A DNA stretch of 64,000 nucleotides from Flavobacterium sp. DG2-3 (GCF_030730925.1 NZ_JAVAMB010000001.1:310001-374000); one strand, 5' to 3'; counted from the stretch's first letter, positions 36,201-44,755 are shown. The notes: generated by a model from the sequence alone, not told the origin. Translations and numbers: made by a program.

Positions 36201-38165
36201 ATGAATTTTCCAAAACAAAAAATATTCAAAGCGCTAAAAATACTTGGAGTAATTGTAATTTTGCTCTGCATCGGACTATATTATTTCCGTGATTCTCTTT
36301 TAAAACAAGCCATTGCCAAAGTAGAGCACAAAATGGCCGTACAATACAACAGTAATTTTTCTGTAAAATCGGCTTCCTTTGACGGTTTGTCGACTATAAA
36401 ATTGACCGATATAGTTCTGGCACCAATAAATGCTGACACTCTTTGTAAAATCAAAAATGTAGAAACGAGCATCAGTTTGAGCAGTTTACTAATTGGAGAT
36501 GTTCAAGTTGGAACTTTAAAAATTGATAACGGCTATATTCAATTAGTCAAAAAGGGAAAAAAAAGAAATTTTGATGCTTTCTTAAAAAGAGAAAAAGACG
36601 AAACGGAGCCGAACGAAAAACGCAAATATGCTTCATTTGCTTATAATATTATTTCGAAGCTTTTAAATCTCGTTCCAACCGATATGGATTTGAAAAATTT
36701 TCAATTCAAAATCAATGATAACGGAAAAGAAACTTTTATCGATGTCAACAAATTAGTTTTAGCCAATAAACAATTAGAAACCAATTTGCATGTTCAGGCA
36801 AAAGATTTTGATCAGCGCTGGAACATTAAAGGTTTTGCCGATCCGAGAAATAAAAAAGCTGATATTCGATTTTTTAATCTCGACACTGGAGCGATTCGTG
36901 TGCCGTATTTAGACGAAAGATACAATCTTAAGGCTAGTTTCGATTCGATTCGATTAAACGTCCAAAATATTGATAAAAGCGGTAGCGAACTGCATATTGA
37001 CGGTTATACTTCCATTGCTAATCTTACGATTAATCACCCAAAAATTGCCAGCAAAGATGTTGTAATTAAAAATGCCCGTTTTGATTACCGCTTTTTACTC
37101 GGAGATAGCTTTATTTCGATTGACAGCACTTCGACTATGCAGTTGAATAAAATAAAAGTACGTCCGTATATTTCTTATGACACAGAAAAAGACACGATTT
37201 ATACGCTGAAAGTTGACATCCCGAAAATGAAAGCGCAGGATTTTATCGTTTCGCTTCCCGACGGATTGTTTACGCATTTTCAAGGAATGCAGGCCACTGG
37301 AAATTTCGATTATAAACTGGATTTCAAATTCAATAAAAATAAACCGAATACACTTGTTTTCGACAGCAAACTCAACAAAGAAGATTTACGCATAACCAAA
37401 TATGGCGAAGCCGATTTGAATAAGCTAAACGGTGAATTTGTTTATCGCGCGATTATTCAGAATGTTTTGCAAAGACCTATTTTGGTCGGAAATGCGAATC
37501 CGAATTATACTCCTTTGGATCAAATTTCTCCTTATTTGAGAAAATCTGTTTTAACGACAGAAGATCCATCGTTTTTCTCACATCGCGGTTTTATAAATGA
37601 AGCTTTCAAACAATCGATTCTGAAAAACATTCGAACAAAAAAATTCTCACGCGGCGCAAGTACCATCAGCATGCAGCTGATTAAAAATGTGTTTCTGACT
37701 CGTGAAAAAACGCTTTCGCGAAAGCTAGAAGAAATCCTTTTAGTTTACATTCTAGAAAACAACCGAATTGTAAGCAAAGAAAGAATGCTGGAAGTTTATT
37801 TCAACATTATTGAATGGGGGCCAAATGTTTACGGAATTGGAGAAGCGAGCCATTATTATTTCCAAAAAAGCCCATCAGCTTTAAATGTTGACGAATGCTT
37901 GTATTTGGCAACCATTATTCCGAAACCAAGAAAATTCATGTATCAGTTTAATGACGAAGGTAATTTGAAAGATTACGCCATTAAAAACCAGAAATTCTTG
38001 AAAAACTTGATGTTTAGAAGAGGACTTTTGGTTCCTGAAGATACAATCGGATTATTGCCTGTTTATATTTCTGGAAATGCACGTTCTTTAATTCGTATTA
38101 AAGCTCCAGATTCAACTGCAATCAAAGCCGATTCTTTAGCGGTTGATGATGAATTTGACTTATAA
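36201..38165 (+). CDS. GT51 peptidoglycan glycosyltransferase with AsmA-like N-terminal region
   Basis: 654 residues. One membrane helix lies at about 13-30 (ILGVIVILLCIGLYYF). Residues about 35-430 are strand-rich and AsmA/DUF748-like (FSVKSASFDGLSTIKLTDI, VQVGTLKIDNGYIQL). The C-terminal third is a GT51 domain: TTEDPSFFSHRGF with catalytic Glu at 454, RGASTISMQLIKNVFLT, and KLEEILLVYILE with NIIEWGPNVYGIGEA. There is no transpeptidase domain, so it resembles a monofunctional MtgA-type polymerase that makes glycan strands from lipid II. The long periplasmic N-terminal half is the unusual part. Flanked on both sides by intergenic repeats; probably transcribed alone. Confidence 0.88.
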   Translation: MNFPKQKIFKALKILGVIVILLCIGLYYFRDSLLKQAIAKVEHKMAVQYNSNFSVKSASFDGLSTIKLTDIVLAPINADTLCKIKNVETSISLSSLLIGDVQVGTLKIDNGYIQLVKKGKKRNFDAFLKREKDETEPNEKRKYASFAYNIISKLLNLVPTDMDLKNFQFKINDNGKETFIDVNKLVLANKQLETNLHVQAKDFDQRWNIKGFADPRNKKADIRFFNLDTGAIRVPYLDERYNLKASFDSIRLNVQNIDKSGSELHIDGYTSIANLTINHPKIASKDVVIKNARFDYRFLLGDSFISIDSTSTMQLNKIKVRPYISYDTEKDTIYTLKVDIPKMKAQDFIVSLPDGLFTHFQGMQATGNFDYKLDFKFNKNKPNTLVFDSKLNKEDLRITKYGEADLNKLNGEFVYRAIIQNVLQRPILVGNANPNYTPLDQISPYLRKSVLTTEDPSFFSHRGFINEAFKQSILKNIRTKKFSRGASTISMQLIKNVFLTREKTLSRKLEEILLVYILENNRIVSKERMLEVYFNIIEWGPNVYGIGEASHYYFQKSPSALNVDECLYLATIIPKPRKFMYQFNDEGNLKDYAIKNQKFLKNLMFRRGLLVPEDTIGLLPVYISGNARSLIRIKAPDSTAIKADSLAVDDEFDL

Positions 38166-38174
38166 AGTTTAGTT

Positions 38175-38427
38175 TTGCCACGAAGGCACAAAGCCACAAA
38201 GTTTAATACAAAAAACTTTGTGGCTTTGTTATTTATATCATATCAAAAATAATCGTGTAGTTTGTCATCCTGAGGAACGAAGGATCTCCGTGAGAAGCTC
38301 GCCAAAGATTGATTCACTACCAGGAGTTACTTGTGGAGATCCTTCGTTCCTCAGGATGACAAAAAGGCTCGGTTACTTTGGCTAAAAAGCTTTATCTATT
38401 TGTGCCTTAGCGTCTTAGTGGCTAAAA
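38175..38427. repeat. Composite intergenic inverted repeat with 29-bp perfect arms
   Basis: Core arms at 38261-38289 and 38335-38363 are perfect inverted 29-mers (TTTGTCATCCTGAGGAACG...). A small hairpin AAAGCCACAAAGTTT/AAACTTTGTGGCTTT (38190-38227) lies to the left and may terminate the GT51 gene. Outer GCCACGAAGGCACAAAG and TTTGTGCCTTAGCG...TAGTGGC edges frame the whole gap. No coding capacity. Confidence 0.88.
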
Positions 38428-38432
38428 AAAAA

Positions 38433-39470
38433 TTAAGGCGCAGGATCAGGAATTATAGCCTGAACTGCATCAATTTCTGCTAAGATTTGTTTAGAAAGAA
38501 CTACATCATTTGTGTCGATATTTTCTTTTAATTGTTCCATAGTTGTAGCTCCGATAATCGCGCTTGTCAAAAATGGTTGTGCTAACACAAATCCCATTGC
38601 GAGTTGCGTTAGTGTTAAACCATGTTTTTTAGCGATTTCTAAGTATAATTTAGTCGCTTCGGTACATTGTTCGCTATTGTAACGTTTGTATTGCGGAAAA
38701 AGGTTAATTCTCGCTTTTGGGTGACTTTCTCCAGTTAAAAACTTTCCAGTCAAAACTCCGAAAGCTAAAGGCGAGTATCCTAATAAACCAACATTTTCAT
38801 ATTTTGAAACTTCAGCAGAATTTACTTCAAATAATCTATTCAACAAAGAATACGGATTTTGAACGGTTTTAATTCTTGGCAGATTGTTGTATTTGCTTTC
38901 TTCCAAAAGGCGCATCATTCCCCAAGCGTTTTCATTAGAAACTCCGATGTGTTTGATTTTCCCTTCTTTAATTAATCCGTCGAAAGTTTCTAAGATTTCT
39001 CTAAAATTATCTTCCCAAACATCATCATGTCCGTGAAAGGCACGTTGTCCGAAATTGTTTGTTTTTCTTTCTGGCCAGTGCATTTGGTATAAATCGATAT
39101 AATCCGTTTGAAGTCTTTTTAAACTTTGCTCAACAGCAAATTTGATACTCGCTGGGGAAAAATCCAGTTTCTCACGCATGTATCCAAAATTCGGATTCGG
39201 ACCCGCAATTTTAGAAGCTAAAACAACTTTATCTCTATTTCCTGATTTCTTAAACCAAGTTCCGATTATTTTTTCGGTGCTTCCGTAAGTCGCTTCACTT
39301 GCTGGAACGGAATACATTTCGGCTGTGTCAAAAAAGTTTACGCCTCTTTCAAGCGCATAATCCATTTGTTCATGTCCTTCTGCTTCTGTATTCTGCTGCC
39401 CGAAAGTCATTGTTCCGAGACATATTTTTGAGACTTTTATATCGGTGTTGGGTAATGTAGTGTATTTCAT
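38433..39470 (-). CDS. Aldo/keto reductase, Tas-like
   Basis: 345 residues of the AKR TIM-barrel family; it closely follows E. coli Tas along its length (CLGTMTFGQQNTEAEGHEQ, QNPYSLLNRLFEVN, LLGYSPLAFGVLTGKFL, ending in PDPAP). The catalytic tetrad is visible as Asp and Tyr in FFDTAEMYS, Lys in VVLASKIAG and His in YQMHWPER. NADPH-dependent carbonyl reduction is expected; the physiological substrate is unknown. It starts after its own -7 box and is not in an operon. Confidence 0.93.
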   Translation of the reverse strand: MKYTTLPNTDIKVSKICLGTMTFGQQNTEAEGHEQMDYALERGVNFFDTAEMYSVPASEATYGSTEKIIGTWFKKSGNRDKVVLASKIAGPNPNFGYMREKLDFSPASIKFAVEQSLKRLQTDYIDLYQMHWPERKTNNFGQRAFHGHDDVWEDNFREILETFDGLIKEGKIKHIGVSNENAWGMMRLLEESKYNNLPRIKTVQNPYSLLNRLFEVNSAEVSKYENVGLLGYSPLAFGVLTGKFLTGESHPKARINLFPQYKRYNSEQCTEATKLYLEIAKKHGLTLTQLAMGFVLAQPFLTSAIIGATTMEQLKENIDTNDVVLSKQILAEIDAVQAIIPDPAP

Positions 39471-39539
39471 TTTCTAAGATTCTGAGTCGCTGAGATGCTA
39501 AGGTTCTAAGCTTTTTTATTATTTGTTTTATTAAAGTTT

Positions 39540-39547
39540 CAAAGATA
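39540..39547 (-). promoter_or_regulatory. -7 box TATCTTTG of the aldo/keto reductase gene
   Basis: A perfect minus-strand match 69 bp upstream of the ATG at 39470. The nearest TTG is only 13 bp away, so the -33 element is uncertain. Confidence 0.5.
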
Positions 39548-39676
39548 CAAAGGGATTTTTCAAATGAAAATGCAGCAAAGGTTAAAATAATGATAACATA
39601 AATTCCAAACTAAAAATTCCAAATTCCAATTTGCATGCATGATAAATTGGAATTTGGAATTTCATTATTGAAATTT

Positions 39677-39716
39677 AAAAAAAGGGTTCAAAGCAAAAAC
39701 TTTGAACCCTTTTTAA
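39677..39716 (-). terminator. Terminator of the toxin-antitoxin pair
   Basis: A long stem AAAGGGTTCAAAG/CTTTGAACCCTTT with a T run on the minus strand, 45 bp past the toxin stop. Confidence 0.85.
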
Positions 39717-39761
39717 ATCTTAGAAGCTTAGCAACTCAGAACCTTAGCATCTCAGCAACTT

Positions 39762-40055
39762 TTATCTTAAACTCTTTTCAGGATTTTGAAAACTATTAAA
39801 AATCCTCACTACGTAAATCGAATCTTCTGTATTCTGATATAGAACTTTATAATTTCTAACAATAATTCTTCTACAATCTAATCGATATTCATCTGTTTGA
39901 AATTGCTCTGGAAAAACAATTTTATTTATTTCTTGAAGTACTTCTGTTCTAATTTTTAGAGCCGTTTCTTTTGAATACTTTTCTTTTAATTGAAAATAAA
40001 TATCCTTTAAATCTGCTTTGGCATTCGCACTCCAAAAAATTTTAAGCTTATTCAT
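39762..40055 (-). CDS. RelE/ParE-family toxin
   Basis: 97 residues with the ParE/RelE fold pattern: IFWSANAKADLKDIYFQL at the N-terminus, central CRRIIVRNYKVLYQ, and the final strand IYVVRIFNSFQNP. RelE members cut mRNA at the ribosome and ParE members poison gyrase; the sequence does not let me choose. It overlaps the upstream antitoxin gene by 8 bp, the classic layout with the antitoxin first. Length is normal. Confidence 0.85.
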   Translation of the reverse strand: MNKLKIFWSANAKADLKDIYFQLKEKYSKETALKIRTEVLQEINKIVFPEQFQTDEYRLDCRRIIVRNYKVLYQNTEDSIYVVRIFNSFQNPEKSLR

Positions 40056-40299
40056 TATCCCAATCTTTCATCTCTTTTTCCAAATCTTCCTGTGAAGTTA
40101 TTCGATTGTATTTAATGTCAGCAAGACCTTCTTCCACTTTATTGTGATATTCCGATAATGTTAATGGATTCCCAGATGCGTCATAAGAAACAACATCATT
40201 CAGATAATTATCAAAAACCGAAGAAACAATTCGCAAAACCCTTTCATCAGCCAAATCCATTTGATGTCTAATTTTTTCTTTTAATTCTGGAAGTCCCAT
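40048..40299 (-). CDS. Putative antitoxin of the RelE/ParE pair
   Basis: 83 residues, acidic at the C-terminus (EDLEKEMKDWDNE). I do not recognise a named DNA-binding family. The call rests on its size, its position immediately upstream of the toxin, and the 8-bp overlap. The central part (YDASGNPLTLSEYHNKVEEGLADI) resembles the small helix-rich antitoxins paired with ParE-like toxins in Bacteroidota. Expected to neutralise the toxin through its C-terminal segment and perhaps repress the operon. Confidence 0.75.
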   Translation of the reverse strand: MGLPELKEKIRHQMDLADERVLRIVSSVFDNYLNDVVSYDASGNPLTLSEYHNKVEEGLADIKYNRITSQEDLEKEMKDWDNE

Positions 40300-40319
40300 A
40301 ATTTTATTTTTATAAAAAT

Positions 40320-40327
40320 CAAAGTTA
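40320..40327 (-). promoter_or_regulatory. -7 box TAACTTTG of the toxin-antitoxin operon
   Basis: A perfect minus-strand match 20 bp upstream of the antitoxin ATG. A TTG at 40343-40345 is 15 bp away, slightly close for a -33 element. Confidence 0.5.
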
Positions 40328-40337
40328 CAAAAATTTA

Positions 40338-40433
40338 AAATCCAATATTTAAAATTCCAATTACGGGGAAATTTGGAATTTCATTATTGGAATTTAAAAA
40401 AAAGGCTCAAAAGTAAAAACCTTTGAGCCTTTG
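40338..40433. repeat. Second copy of the repeat that flanks the toxin-antitoxin pair
   Basis: It contains AATTTGGAATTTCATTATTG then an A/G-rich run and a terminator, in the same order as at about 39649-39716. The two form imperfect direct repeats on either side of the toxin-antitoxin genes. Confidence 0.75.
40395..40433 (-). terminator. Terminator of the OmpA-family lipoprotein gene
   Basis: Stem AAAGGCTCAAA/TTTGAGCCTTT with A/T runs, 21 bp beyond the stop at 40454. Confidence 0.8.
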
Positions 40434-40453
40434 TAACTTTGAACCTTTGTCCC

Positions 40454-41398
40454 TTAATTAATGCTATTAAGCATCTCCGCAATTTCATCCAATCTTGGAG
40501 TTAAGATAATTTCGATTCTTCTATTTTTAGCTTTTCCTTCTGGAGTTGCATTACTTGCAAGAGGAGAAAACTCACTCCTTCCGGCAGCTGTTAGTTTTTG
40601 TTTATTGATTTTTGGGTTTTCGCTCAAAATCGCTACGATTGCCGTTGCTCTCTTTGTTGACAAATCCCAGTTGTTTGCAATTGGTCCAGAACCAGCGTAT
40701 GGATCGTCATCTGTATGTCCTTCTATTAAAACAGAAAGATCAGGATTGTCTCCTAAAACTTTTCCAAGTTCTGTAACCGCTTTTCTACCTTCTGTTCCAA
40801 CTGCCCAGCTTCCAGAATTGAAAAGCAATTTGTTTTCCATAGAAACGTAAACTTTTCCATTTTTTTGCTCTACTGTCAGACCTTTACCTTCGAAACCATT
40901 TAATGCTTTAGATAAAGTTTCTTTCAGTTTTCGCATTGCTTCTTCTTTGGCTGCAATCATATCTTCCAATTCTTTCAAACGGTTTGCTGTTTTGTCCAAA
41001 CGAGCTTGTTCGTCTGCAAGAGCTTTACCTTTTGCTTCCAATTGCGCTAGCAATTCACGGTTTTTAGCTAAGTTTTTCTCCAATGCATCGTTGCTGTTTT
41101 TCTCTAATGCATTATACGAATCTTGTAATACTTTATATTTCTTCTGCTCTGCAACTAAATTTGCTTTTTGTTTTGCCAAATCATCATTAGCAGTTGCCAA
41201 ATCTTTCGTCAGTTTATCACGATCGATTTCCAACTGGTTCTTCGCTTTCTTCAAGTTTTCATTTTCATCCGCAATAGAACGGTTCTCTTTCTTCAAGTCT
41301 GAATATTTTGTTTCTAAATCATTATAAATTTTCTTAGAAACACATGACGTTGTGGACAAAGCTAATGCTAGCAATCCGATAGAGGCTTTTTTAATCAT
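40454..41398 (-). CDS. OmpA-family lipoprotein with periplasmic coiled coil
   Basis: 314 residues. A lipoprotein signal (LLALALSTTSCVSKK, Cys at 19), then a long heptad-rich coiled coil at about 30-165. A C-terminal OmpA/MotB-like peptidoglycan-binding domain (about 185-300) has LFNSGSW, VLIEGHTDDDPY, WDLSTKRATAIV and NRRIEIILTP. It probably ties the outer membrane to peptidoglycan by a rod-like spacer. A terminator follows the gene and there is no obvious operon partner. Confidence 0.92.
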   Translation of the reverse strand: MIKKASIGLLALALSTTSCVSKKIYNDLETKYSDLKKENRSIADENENLKKAKNQLEIDRDKLTKDLATANDDLAKQKANLVAEQKKYKVLQDSYNALEKNSNDALEKNLAKNRELLAQLEAKGKALADEQARLDKTANRLKELEDMIAAKEEAMRKLKETLSKALNGFEGKGLTVEQKNGKVYVSMENKLLFNSGSWAVGTEGRKAVTELGKVLGDNPDLSVLIEGHTDDDPYAGSGPIANNWDLSTKRATAIVAILSENPKINKQKLTAAGRSEFSPLASNATPEGKAKNRRIEIILTPRLDEIAEMLNSIN

Positions 41399-41529
41399 CT
41401 TTAATTCGTTTTTTTGGCATTTAAAAATCTAAACTAGTCAAATCCCAAGTTTTAAATTCCAAATTCAAGAATTTGAATTCACACTTAAAATTTAAACTGC
41501 ATTTTACTTAACAAGAACAATACCAAAGT

Positions 41530-42291
41530 TTAGTCAATTTCGACTAAAACTGGACAATGATCTGAATGCATAGCATCTGGAAGTATAACCGCTCTTTTTA
41601 ATCTGTCTTCTAAAGCGTTGCTTACCAAATTATAATCGATACGCCAGCCTTTGTTATTTCCTCTTGCTCCCGCACGGTAACTCCACCAAGAATAATGATG
41701 CGGATCTTTGTTGAAATGACGGAAACTATCAATAAAACCCGATTTCATAAAAGCATCCAACCAAGCACGTTCTGCTGGAAGAAATCCTGAAACGGTTTTG
41801 TTGCGAACAGGATCGTGAATATCAATCGCTTCGTGACAAATATTGTAATCTCCGCAGATAATCAGATTTGGAATCGTTAATTTCAATTCGTTAATATAAG
41901 TTTGAAAATCATCCATAAACATAAACTTATGATCGAGTCTTTCAATGTTTGTTCCAGATGGAAGATACAAGCTCATAACCGAAACATCGTCAAAGTCTGC
42001 ACGAAGATTTCTGCCTTCAAAATCCATGTGATGAATTCCTGTTCCATAAGCAATATTATTCGGTTTGGTTTTAGACAGAATCGCCACTCCGCTATATCCT
42101 TTTTTGTTTGCTGGATAATAATATTGAAATGGATAACCTGCTGCTGTAATGTCATCTACCGGAATTTGATCCTGTGTTGCTTTTATTTCCTGAAGACATA
42201 TTACATCAGGATTTGCTTGCTGTAGCCACTCGATAAACCCTTTGTTTATTGCCGCTCTAATTCCGTTTACATTATAAGAAATAATTTTCAT
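41530..42291 (-). CDS. xthA: Exodeoxyribonuclease III
   Basis: 253 residues. An AP endonuclease/3'-exonuclease of base-excision repair. Motifs: MKIISYNVNGIRAA at the start, the catalytic Glu in CLQEIKATQ, CGDYNICHEAIDIHDP, and the terminal SDHCPVLVEID with the catalytic Asp-His. A longer frame from 42351 adds 20 residues that do not fit the family, and a -7 box lies inside that extension, so I use the ATG at 42291. Confidence 0.95.
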   Translation of the reverse strand: MKIISYNVNGIRAAINKGFIEWLQQANPDVICLQEIKATQDQIPVDDITAAGYPFQYYYPANKKGYSGVAILSKTKPNNIAYGTGIHHMDFEGRNLRADFDDVSVMSLYLPSGTNIERLDHKFMFMDDFQTYINELKLTIPNLIICGDYNICHEAIDIHDPVRNKTVSGFLPAERAWLDAFMKSGFIDSFRHFNKDPHHYSWWSYRAGARGNNKGWRIDYNLVSNALEDRLKRAVILPDAMHSDHCPVLVEID

Positions 42292-42311
42292 CAGTGATTT
42301 TTTTAGGATTT

Positions 42312-42319
42312 CAAATGTA
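42312..42319 (-). promoter_or_regulatory. -7 box TACATTTG of xthA
   Basis: A perfect minus-strand TAnnTTTG, 20 bp upstream of the chosen xthA start. It lies inside the longer possible frame and so argues against the upstream ATG. Confidence 0.5.
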
Positions 42320-42371
42320 ATAAAAAAGTGCAAAGTTTGTCTTGGAAACAACGAAAAGTAGACTTTTTTGT

Positions 42372-42379
42372 TATCTTTG
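42372..42379 (+). promoter_or_regulatory. -7 box TATCTTTG of olsF
   Basis: A perfect plus-strand match 30 bp upstream of the ATG. It is divergent from the xthA box 50 bp away, so the two genes share a compact bidirectional promoter region. Confidence 0.6.
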
Positions 42380-42409
42380 TTCGCTGTTCTAATAAATTAA
42401 AAGTACTAC

Positions 42410-44212
42410 ATGGGTTTAGTTACCGCGAAAGAAGTTGCAAAAGCAATAAATGTTGAAAAGTACGGAGTTTTCGGTACCTTTTCTGGCTGGATTCTTATGA
42501 AGGTTCTTAAGATCTCTACCCTTAATAAAATTTACGATCGTAATAAACATTTGGAAGACCTTGCGTTTTTGAATGGAATTTTGGACGAAATGGAAATTAA
42601 GTTCGAAATCCCTGAAGAAGATTTAAAGCGTCTGCCAAAAGATGGTGCGTATATTACCATTTCTAATCATCCGCTTGGAGGAATTGACGGAATTTTGCTT
42701 TTAAAATTGATGCTTGAAAGAGAGCCAAATTTCAAAATCATTGCCAATTTCTTATTACATAGAATTGTTCCGATGAAAAAATACATTATGCCGGTTAATC
42801 CTTTTGAAAATCATAAGGATGCAAAATCGAGCGTAATTGGTATTAAAGAAACATTGCGCCATTTAAGCGACGGAAAACCTTTGGGAATTTTCCCTGCTGG
42901 TGAAGTTTCGACTTATAAAGACGGTAAATTGGTAGTTGACAAACCGTGGGAAGAAGGTGCGATTAAACTAATCAGAAAAGCTAAAGTTCCTGTTGTACCG
43001 ATTTACTTTCATGCCAAAAACAGTAAATTATTCTACTGGCTTTCTAAAATTGACGACACTTTACGAACTGCAAAACTTCCGTCTGAACTTTTAACGCAAA
43101 AAGACCGCGTCATTAAAGTTCGTATTGGAAAACCAATTTCTGTAAACGAGCAAAATGAAATCGAATCTTTTGAAGAATACTCAGAATTCTTAAGAAAGAA
43201 AACCTATATGCTTGCCAATCCGTTTGAAAAAGACACCAAACTGATTGACACCGCTAGTTTGAAAATTACAAAAGCGCCTAAAAAAATCGTTACTGCAGCC
43301 AACGAATCAAAATTGATCGATGAAGTTCAGGCTTTACGAGATAGCGACAGCAGATTTTTGCAAAGCAAAAACTATGAAGTTTTCTTTGCGAGCGCAAAAC
43401 AAATTCCGAATATTTTACACGAAATTGGCCGTCTGCGCGAAATCACTTTCCGTGAAGTTGGCGAAGGAACGAATGAATCTATTGACTTAGACGAATACGA
43501 TCAATATTATCACCACATGTTTTTATGGGATGATGAAACCAAAAAAATTGCTGGTGCGTATCGTATGGGATTAGGTTCTGAGATTTATCCAAAATACGGA
43601 ATTGAAGGTTTCTATCTAACAGATCTTTTTAGATTTGAGCCAGAATTGCATGATATGATGCATAAATCGATCGAAATGGGACGTGCATTTATCGTAAAAG
43701 AATATCAGCAAAAACCAATGCCTTTATTCTTATTATGGAAAGGTATTATCCATACTACTTTACGCCATCCTGAGCACAAATATTTGGTTGGTGGTGTAAG
43801 TATCAGCAATCAGTTTTCTGACTTCTCTAAATCGCTTATGATTGAGTTTATGAAGTCAAACTATTACGATCCGTATATTGCGCAGTACATTCACCCGAAA
43901 AAGGCTTATAAAGTAAAATTAAAAGACGCCGACAAAGATTTTATCTTCGATGAAGCAGAATCTGATTTGAATAAGTTTGATAAAATCATTGACGAATTGG
44001 AACCAGGAAACTTACGTTTGCCAGTTTTAATTAAAAAATACATCAAACAAAATGCAAGAGTTGTAGCTTTCAACGTCGATCCTTTATTCAACAATGCTAT
44101 TGATGGTTTAATGTACATTCGAATTGCAGATATTCCAGAAAGCACAATGAAACCTGTTATAGAAGAGTTTCAAATTGAATTGGAAAAAAAATTATCTGAA
44201 AAAGAAGATTAA
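42410..44212 (+). CDS. olsF: Bifunctional ornithine/glycine lipid synthase OlsF-like acyltransferase
   Basis: 600 residues with two acyltransferase halves. The N-terminal half (about 30-280) is PlsC-like: SNHPLGGIDGI, FPAGEVSTY and VPVVPIYFHAKNSK. The C-terminal half (about 310-520) is a GNAT/OlsB-like N-acyltransferase: EIGRLREITFREVGEG, DLDEYDQYYHHMFLWDD, AGAYRMGLGSEI, IEMGRAFIVKEYQ. OlsF of Serratia and F. johnsoniae is described as such a fusion, in which the C-terminal part acylates the amino group and the N-terminal part then adds the second acyl chain, making phosphorus-free aminolipids at the inner membrane. The PlsC motif here has five rather than four residues between His and Asp. 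Confidence 0.9.
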   Translation: MGLVTAKEVAKAINVEKYGVFGTFSGWILMKVLKISTLNKIYDRNKHLEDLAFLNGILDEMEIKFEIPEEDLKRLPKDGAYITISNHPLGGIDGILLLKLMLEREPNFKIIANFLLHRIVPMKKYIMPVNPFENHKDAKSSVIGIKETLRHLSDGKPLGIFPAGEVSTYKDGKLVVDKPWEEGAIKLIRKAKVPVVPIYFHAKNSKLFYWLSKIDDTLRTAKLPSELLTQKDRVIKVRIGKPISVNEQNEIESFEEYSEFLRKKTYMLANPFEKDTKLIDTASLKITKAPKKIVTAANESKLIDEVQALRDSDSRFLQSKNYEVFFASAKQIPNILHEIGRLREITFREVGEGTNESIDLDEYDQYYHHMFLWDDETKKIAGAYRMGLGSEIYPKYGIEGFYLTDLFRFEPELHDMMHKSIEMGRAFIVKEYQQKPMPLFLLWKGIIHTTLRHPEHKYLVGGVSISNQFSDFSKSLMIEFMKSNYYDPYIAQYIHPKKAYKVKLKDADKDFIFDEAESDLNKFDKIIDELEPGNLRLPVLIKKYIKQNARVVAFNVDPLFNNAIDGLMYIRIADIPESTMKPVIEEFQIELEKKLSEKED

Positions 44213-44232
44213 AACTCTTTCCTATAAAAATC

Positions 44233-44270
44233 AAAAGTCCCATTTACGAATTGTAAATGGGACTTTTTTT
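44233..44270. terminator. Bidirectional terminator between olsF and a DUF805 gene
   Basis: A 15-bp stem AAAAGTCCCATTTAC/GTAAATGGGACTTTT with T runs on both strands. It serves the convergent genes, and its edge overlaps the DUF805 stop codon. Confidence 0.9.
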
Positions 44271-44634
44271 AATTAAGATCTTTTCCTAGTTCTGTCAAAT
44301 ATTCCAATTCACTAATTGGATCGGGACCATATTTATTTTCTCCTTCATCGCCTATAACAGTCCACAAATACACATTATAAAACGGCACTAATACATACCA
44401 CCATTTTTTATTGATGTCGTGCATTCTCCTTATGGCAACTGCAATTGAAGGGATAAAAATAGCGATCCAATAAATGGTCAGGAATAAATCTGATTCAGGA
44501 GAAATTAAACTTAGAAGAAAACTTATAGCCCAATTTACTAAGAAAAACATCCAAAATTCTTTTCTTCTAGATCTTCCTTTAAAATTGGCATAGTTTTCAA
44601 AAAAAACACTTTTGTAAATCTTCAACATATTCAT
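44269..44634 (-). CDS. DUF805 membrane protein (copy 1)
   Basis: 121 residues. The N-terminus YKSVFFENYANFKGRSRRKEFW is the DUF805 signature, followed by three to four membrane helices (FFLVNWAISFLLSLI, IYWIAIFIPSIAVAIRRMHDINKKWW). It ends in a short acidic tail (SELEYLTELGKDLN). The family sits in the inner membrane and has no established function. It is one of three paralogues within 1.8 kb; the RRMHD...KWW loop is kept in all. Confidence 0.88.
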   Translation of the reverse strand: MNMLKIYKSVFFENYANFKGRSRRKEFWMFFLVNWAISFLLSLISPESDLFLTIYWIAIFIPSIAVAIRRMHDINKKWWYVLVPFYNVYLWTVIGDEGENKYGPDPISELEYLTELGKDLN

Positions 44635-44755
44635 TCTTTAAAATCCTTACTTCGATTATTTTCAGACATTATTTAGTACCTGAAATAACCTCCAATACTA
44701 CGATCTTTAAATGAAGATAAGATGAAGAAATACAATTCTTGAATATTATTGGACA

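Larger units (their letters stand above)
39474..39760. repeat. Inverted repeat gap (CTGAGATGCTAAGGTTC type) beside the toxin gene
   Basis: GCTGAGATGCTAAGGTTC with the following CTAAGC (from about 39489) recurs inverted near 39731-39758 as CAGAACCTTAGCATCTCAGC. Between them are an AATTCCAAATTCC hairpin (39610-39662) and a terminator (39677-39716). A third copy of the outer element lies at 52579-52618. Confidence 0.75.
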
